Position numbers and translations under genes: made by a program
Shown: positions 5,822 to 9,431 of the stretch, in pieces
Position numbering within the stretch: the stretch's first letter is position 1
Layout: each line of letters opens with the position of its first letter
The notes under the pieces: model-generated
Told to the model about the DNA's origin: nothing
What the model saw: the letters and a program-made list of their open reading frames with translations, nothing else
Databases searched by the model: none
Source: DATHGT01 sp035317605
GTDB taxonomy: Bacteria; Methylomirabilota; Methylomirabilia; Rokubacteriales; CSP1-6
Assembly: GCA_035317605.1 (NCBI GenBank)
Contig: DATHGT010000044.1
Span: 1 to 9,431 of the forward strand
Length of the DNA: 9,431 nt
Direction: 5' to 3'

Positions 5822-6205
5822 ATGAGCATGCACGTCCGACGCGTGCTGGTTCCCCTGACGTTCCTGGTTCTCGCGCTCGCGCTGCTCGTTCCCGGCGGTG
5901 GTCGCTTTCCCGTGGCCCCGGCGGTGGCCGATGGGGTCGGGGAGAAGCTGCTGCTCGACAACGAGCGGCTGACGATGATCGAGTTCGTGTTCCCGCCGCG
6001 GTTCAAGGGCGAGGAGCATGCGGCGGTGGCCGACGAGTTCGCCTACGTGCTCGACGGCGAATTCGGCGTGATGACGAAGGGGAAAGGTAAGCGGATGCTC
6101 CGTGCGGGCGAGGTGGAGTATGCCGCGAAGGGGACCGTGCACTACTCGCTGAACGAGACCGGCAAGCCGGCGCGCGTGCTCGTCGTGCTGCTCAGGGATC
6201 GGTGA
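5822..6205 (+). CDS. Exported small cupin-domain protein
   Basis: The 127-residue protein starts with a signal peptide: basic VRR, hydrophobic PLTFLVLALALLVP, and a likely cleavage site after AVA at residue 36. The rest is a single cupin barrel. Motif 1 is HAAVADEFAYVLDGE with His66, Glu72 and Gly79; motif 2 is GEVEYAAKGTVHYSLN with Gly96, His107 and Asn111. In the usual first motif a second His stands two residues after the first, but here that position is Ala68, so one of the four usual metal ligands is missing. It may bind metal weakly or bind a small molecule without metal. Function is unknown. It stands 4 bp before the threonine synthase-like gene and is probably co-transcribed with it. 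Confidence 0.82.
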   Translation: MSMHVRRVLVPLTFLVLALALLVPGGGRFPVAPAVADGVGEKLLLDNERLTMIEFVFPPRFKGEEHAAVADEFAYVLDGEFGVMTKGKGKRMLRAGEVEYAAKGTVHYSLNETGKPARVLVVLLRDR

Positions 6206-6209
6206 GCCC

Positions 6210-7445
6210 GTGAGCCTCGTCAGCCACGTCGAGTGCACGGTGTGCGGGGCGCGTCACGACGCCAAGCGGCTGCTCTCGGTGTGCGAGCGCTGCGGGCAGA
6301 TGCTCGCCGTGCGCTACGACCTCGAGCGGGCGGCGCGCGCGGTCACCAAGGACGCGTTGCGATCGCGTCCGCCGGGCATGTATCGGTTCCGCGAGCTGAC
6401 CCCGCTCGACGACGGCGAGGAGCCGGTCACGCTCGGCGAGGGCGGCACGCCGCTGCTGGCCCTGCCGCGGCTGGCCGCGCATCTCGGCCTGCGTCACCTG
6501 TGGGGAAAGGACGAGGGCCAGAACCCGACGGGGACGTTCAAGGCGCGGGGCCTCGGGATGACGATCACCCGCAACCGCACGCTGGGCGCGCGAGGATTCA
6601 TCATTCCCTCGGCGGGGAACGCGGGGGGCGCGGCGGCCGTCTACGGTGCCCGCGCGGGCTTGCCCGTCGCCGTGATCGTTCCGCGGGGGACGCCGCCGGC
6701 CGCCGTCGCCGAGGCCCTGATCGCCGGCGCGCACGTGTTCACGATCGAGGGCTCGATCGCCACCGCGGGCAAGATCGTGGCGCGCGTCGCGCCCGCGATC
6801 GGCTGGGCCGACCTCTCGACGCTCAAAGAGGTCTATCGTCTCGAGGGCAAGAAGACGATGGGCCTCGAGCTGGCCGAGCAGATGGAGTGGACGATGCCCG
6901 ACGTCCTGCTGTATCCGACCGGCGGCGGCACCGGCCTGCTCGGCATCCCCAAGGCGTACAACGAGCTGCGCGCGATGGGCTGGCTCGCGGGCGCGCTGCC
7001 CCGGATCGTGGCCGTGCAGGCCGAAGGCTGCGCGCCGGTCGTCAAGGCGTTCCGCGAGGGCGAGACGGTCACGAGCGCCTGGGACGCTCCCACGACGCAC
7101 GCGGCGGGCCTGCGGGTCCCGTCGCCGTTCGCGGGCCGGCAGATGCTCGAGACGCTCCGCGCCACGGGCGGCGACGCGATCGCGGTGAGCGAAGCCGCGA
7201 TCCAGGACGCTCAGCGCTTGTTCGCCCGCGTCGAAGGGGTGTGGACGGCCCCGGAGTCCGCGGCCCTCATCGCGGCGCTGATCGAGATGAAGGAGCGCGG
7301 CGCGGTCACCCCCGAGGCCCGTGTCGTGCTGGTCCTCACCGGCGCCGGCCTCACGTGCGATCCCCCGTCGCTGGCCGCGGCCACCGATCTCGCCGGCACC
7401 GACGACGACGTCGTCGAGCAGGTGAGGCGCTCGCTGGCCCGCTGA
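6210..7445 (+). CDS. thrC: Threonine synthase-like PLP enzyme with N-terminal zinc ribbon
   Basis: This 411-residue fold-type II PLP enzyme carries an N-terminal zinc ribbon with cysteines 9, 12, 25 and 28. The PLP lysine is Lys111 in NPTGTFKARG, the cofactor-facing Asn loop is SAGNAGG at 134-140, and the phosphate-binding glycine loop is TGGGTG at 237-242. Threonine synthase converts O-phosphohomoserine to threonine in the cytoplasm, and the zinc-ribbon form of about 400 residues is common in bacteria and archaea. The Asn loop differs from the usual STGNTS form and FKARG replaces the common FKDRG, so the substrate could differ from phosphohomoserine. The GTG start lies 4 bp after the cupin stop, with only a modest AGGGATCGG ribosome site before it. 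No other threonine pathway gene is adjacent. Confidence 0.83.
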   Translation: MSLVSHVECTVCGARHDAKRLLSVCERCGQMLAVRYDLERAARAVTKDALRSRPPGMYRFRELTPLDDGEEPVTLGEGGTPLLALPRLAAHLGLRHLWGKDEGQNPTGTFKARGLGMTITRNRTLGARGFIIPSAGNAGGAAAVYGARAGLPVAVIVPRGTPPAAVAEALIAGAHVFTIEGSIATAGKIVARVAPAIGWADLSTLKEVYRLEGKKTMGLELAEQMEWTMPDVLLYPTGGGTGLLGIPKAYNELRAMGWLAGALPRIVAVQAEGCAPVVKAFREGETVTSAWDAPTTHAAGLRVPSPFAGRQMLETLRATGGDAIAVSEAAIQDAQRLFARVEGVWTAPESAALIAALIEMKERGAVTPEARVVLVLTGAGLTCDPPSLAAATDLAGTDDDVVEQVRRSLAR

Positions 7446-7469
7446 CCGCCACGACGCCTGTGGTAGCAT
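7442..7469 (+). promoter_or_regulatory. Possible sigma-70-type promoter for the EF-G-like gene
   Basis: CTGACC at 7442-7447 and TAGCAT at 7464-7469 are separated by 16 bases; each matches the consensus hexamer at four of six positions. The site overlaps the end of the upstream gene and lies 34 bases before the EF-G-like start, which leaves room for a short leader. It is a weak call made by eye. Confidence 0.3.
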
Positions 7470-7490
7470 CTGCCCCTACCGCAACACCTC

Positions 7491-7496
7491 AGGAGG
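7491..7496 (+). promoter_or_regulatory. Consensus Shine-Dalgarno for the EF-G-like gene
   Basis: A perfect AGGAGG stands 7 bases before the ATG at 7504 and fixes that start. It is the strongest ribosome site in the window and contrasts with the overlap-coupled starts of the hopanoid operon. Confidence 0.8.
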
Positions 7497-7503
7497 CCGA
7501 TCC

Positions 7504-9431
7504 ATGATCGAGATCGGAAAGATCCGTAACCTCGGCATCGTCGGGCATGGAGGGGTCGGAAAGACCTCCCTCGTCGAGGCCATGCTGTTTTCCGCGGGGG
7601 CGGTCACCCGGCTCGGCAAGGTGGACGACGGCAGCACGACCACCGACTTCGACCCCGATGAGATCAAGCGCAAGATCTCCATCAACACCTCGGTGGCCTA
7701 CTGCGACTGGAAGGGCCACCGGATCAACCTCGTCGACACCCCCGGATACGGCGACTTCATCGCCGACGCGCGGGCCGGTCTTCGCGTGGTCGAGGCGGCG
7801 GTGGTGGTCGTCGACGCGGTCGCGGGCGTGCAGGTGCAGACCGAGAAGGTCTGGAAGTTCGCCACCGAGTTCAACCTGCCGCGGGCGGTCGTGGTCAACC
7901 GGCTCGATCGGGAGCGCGCGGATTTCTTCCGCACGCTCGAAGCGCTGGGCAAGCGCCTCAAGGGTCGCCTGGTGCCGATCCACGTTCCCATCGGCGAGGA
8001 GGGGGCCTTCAACGGGTACGTCGACCTCGTGAAGATGAAGGCGGTGACCTTCGCCGACGGCAAGCCCAGCGAGGGCGACGTCCCCGCCAATCTCGCCGAG
8101 CCGGCGCGCGAGTGGCGCGAGAAGCTCGTGGAGGCGGCGGCGGAGACCGACGACGAGCTGCTGGCCAAGTATCTCGAGGAGGGCTCGCTCGGCGAGCCCG
8201 AGATGCTCAAGGCGCTGCGCGACGGCATCGCGGCCGGCAAGGTCATGCCGGTGCTGTGCGCCGCCGTGAGCAAGGGCATCGGGGCCACCGCGCTCCTCGA
8301 CCTCGCGGTGGAAGCGTTCCCGTCGCCGGCCGACCGCGGCGAGCTGACGGGCACCGATACCAAGGCCAAGGCCGAGGGCACGCGCACGGCCGACGCCAAG
8401 GCTCCGGTCACCGCGCTGGTCTTCAAGACCCTCAGCGATCCGCACGTCGGCAAGCTCTCGCTCTACCGCGTCTACAGCGGCACCCTGCGCAACGACTCCA
8501 CGCTGGTCAACGCCGCGCGCGGGGGCAAGGAGCGCATGGGCCACATCTCCTGGCTCCAGGGCAAGACCTCGAAGACGGTGGAGACGCTCGGACCGGGCGA
8601 GATCGGGGTCGTGGCCAAGCTCAAGGAGACGCAGACCGGCGACACGCTGAGCGACGAGGCGCATCCGTTCGAGCTGGCGAAGATCACGTTCCCGGAGCCG
8701 GCGATCTCGTTCGCGATCCAGCCCAAGACGCGCGGCGACGAGGACAAGATCTCGATCGCCCTGTCCCGCATCGCGGAGGAGGATCCGACCGTTCACCATC
8801 ACTTCGACCCGGAGACCAAGCAGCTCCTCATCTCCGGCGTCGGCAGCATGCACGTGGAGATGGTGGTCGAGCGGATGAAGCGCAAGTACAACGTCGACGT
8901 CAACCTGCTGCCGCCGCGCATTCCGTTCAAGGAAACCGTCAAGGGCCGGTCTGAGGCCCAGGGTAAGTACAAGAAGCAGACGGGCGGGCGCGGCCAGTAC
9001 GGCGATACGTGGCTCAGGATCGAGCCCATGCCGCGCGGGGGTGGCTTCGAGTTCGTGGACGACATCTTCGGCGGCGCCGTCCCCCGCAACTTCATCCCGT
9101 CCGCGGAGAAGGGCGTACGCGAGGCGATGAAGAAGGGGATCCTCGCCGGCTATCCGATCGTCGACCTGAAGGTCACGCTCTACGACGGGTCCTACCACGA
9201 CGTGGACTCGTCGGACATGGCCTTCCAGATCGCGGCGTCGATGGGGCTCCAGAAGGGCTTCATGGAGGCCAGCCCGATCCTGCTCGAGCCGATCATGAAC
9301 GTCGAGGTCACGGCGCCGTCGGACAACGCGGGCGACGTCATCGGCGACATGAACTCGCGCCGCGGGCGGATCGTGGGCATGGAACCGGCGGGAGATACGG
9401 CGTCGGTTCGGGCCCAGGTGCCGATGGCCGA
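7504..9431 (+). CDS. fusA: EF-G-like translational GTPase (3' end outside window)
   Basis: About 642 residues are visible; a full-length EF-G is near 690-700, so roughly the last 50 are missing. Domain order follows EF-G: GTPase domain (1 to about 270), domain II near 300-390, domain III with SGVGSMHVE at 444-452, domain IV with GGRGQYG at 494-500, and most of domain V. The G motifs are divergent: the P-loop is GHGGVGKT at 14-21 instead of AHIDAGKT, switch I reads KRKISI in place of RGITI, G3 is DTPGYGDF at 78-85 with Tyr82 at the usual catalytic His, and G4 is NRLD at 132-135. These features recall the EF-G-like/EF-G2 paralogues rather than the main translocase. EF-G moves tRNA and mRNA through the ribosome; the role of the paralogues is less clear. 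It has its own strong ribosome site. Confidence 0.88.
   Translation, partial: MIEIGKIRNLGIVGHGGVGKTSLVEAMLFSAGAVTRLGKVDDGSTTTDFDPDEIKRKISINTSVAYCDWKGHRINLVDTPGYGDFIADARAGLRVVEAAVVVVDAVAGVQVQTEKVWKFATEFNLPRAVVVNRLDRERADFFRTLEALGKRLKGRLVPIHVPIGEEGAFNGYVDLVKMKAVTFADGKPSEGDVPANLAEPAREWREKLVEAAAETDDELLAKYLEEGSLGEPEMLKALRDGIAAGKVMPVLCAAVSKGIGATALLDLAVEAFPSPADRGELTGTDTKAKAEGTRTADAKAPVTALVFKTLSDPHVGKLSLYRVYSGTLRNDSTLVNAARGGKERMGHISWLQGKTSKTVETLGPGEIGVVAKLKETQTGDTLSDEAHPFELAKITFPEPAISFAIQPKTRGDEDKISIALSRIAEEDPTVHHHFDPETKQLLISGVGSMHVEMVVERMKRKYNVDVNLLPPRIPFKETVKGRSEAQGKYKKQTGGRGQYGDTWLRIEPMPRGGGFEFVDDIFGGAVPRNFIPSAEKGVREAMKKGILAGYPIVDLKVTLYDGSYHDVDSSDMAFQIAASMGLQKGFMEASPILLEPIMNVEVTAPSDNAGDVIGDMNSRRGRIVGMEPAGDTASVRAQVPMA

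Noticed and set aside
6192..9198. Long antisense frames opposite the threonine synthase-like and EF-G-like genes
   Set aside because: Composition is low-complexity Arg/Asp/His/Leu, there is no family resemblance, and the sense strand encodes well-conserved proteins.
1..9431. CRISPR arrays, tRNA or rRNA genes, transposases, phage genes
   Set aside because: No regularly spaced repeats, no tRNA-like cloverleaf in the two larger gaps, and no protein of these families in any credible frame.

Overview
The window is a dense, GC-rich (visibly about 70%) stretch in which every gene lies on the + strand. Hopanoid genes, a PagL-type outer-membrane lipid A deacylase and many 4-bp overlaps point to a diderm, hopanoid-making bacterium. 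Gene content and the style of the intergenic palindromes suggest a soil lineage such as Rokubacteria/Methylomirabilota or a deltaproteobacterium. That placement is an impression from family resemblance, not a computed result.

Region 1 (1-5673) is a hopanoid-centred operon: the 3' end of a small beta-rich protein gene, hpnG, hpnA, hpnD, two tandem zinc-dependent dehydrogenases and a PagL-like acyloxyacyl hydrolase. Five of its six junctions are 4-bp GTGA/ATGA overlaps. The sixth, hpnG-hpnA, is opened by a nested palindromic element of about 125 bp whose left arm carries the last codons and stop of hpnG. HpnD makes the squalene precursor presqualene diphosphate, HpnG removes adenine from adenosylhopane, HpnA is the hopanoid-associated sugar epimerase-like protein, and the two dehydrogenases are plausible but unproven side-chain tailoring enzymes. 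The last gene would trim lipid A in the outer membrane, where hopanoids also reside. hpnC, hpnE, hpnF/shc and hpnH are not in the window.

Region 2 (5674-5821) is a 148-bp gap holding a GC-rich hairpin repeat. The first hairpin of the same repeat also occurs inside the first dehydrogenase gene, where it reads through in frame as a Gly/Pro-rich loop next to the active site. The two copies show a compensatory base-pair change.

Region 3 (5822-7445) holds a small exported cupin and a threonine synthase-like PLP enzyme with an N-terminal zinc ribbon. Region 4 (7446-9431) holds a short promoter/RBS region and most of an EF-G-like GTPase with divergent G motifs, cut by the window end.

No tRNA, rRNA, CRISPR array, transposase or phage gene is seen. 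There is no gene-free stretch longer than 150 bp.
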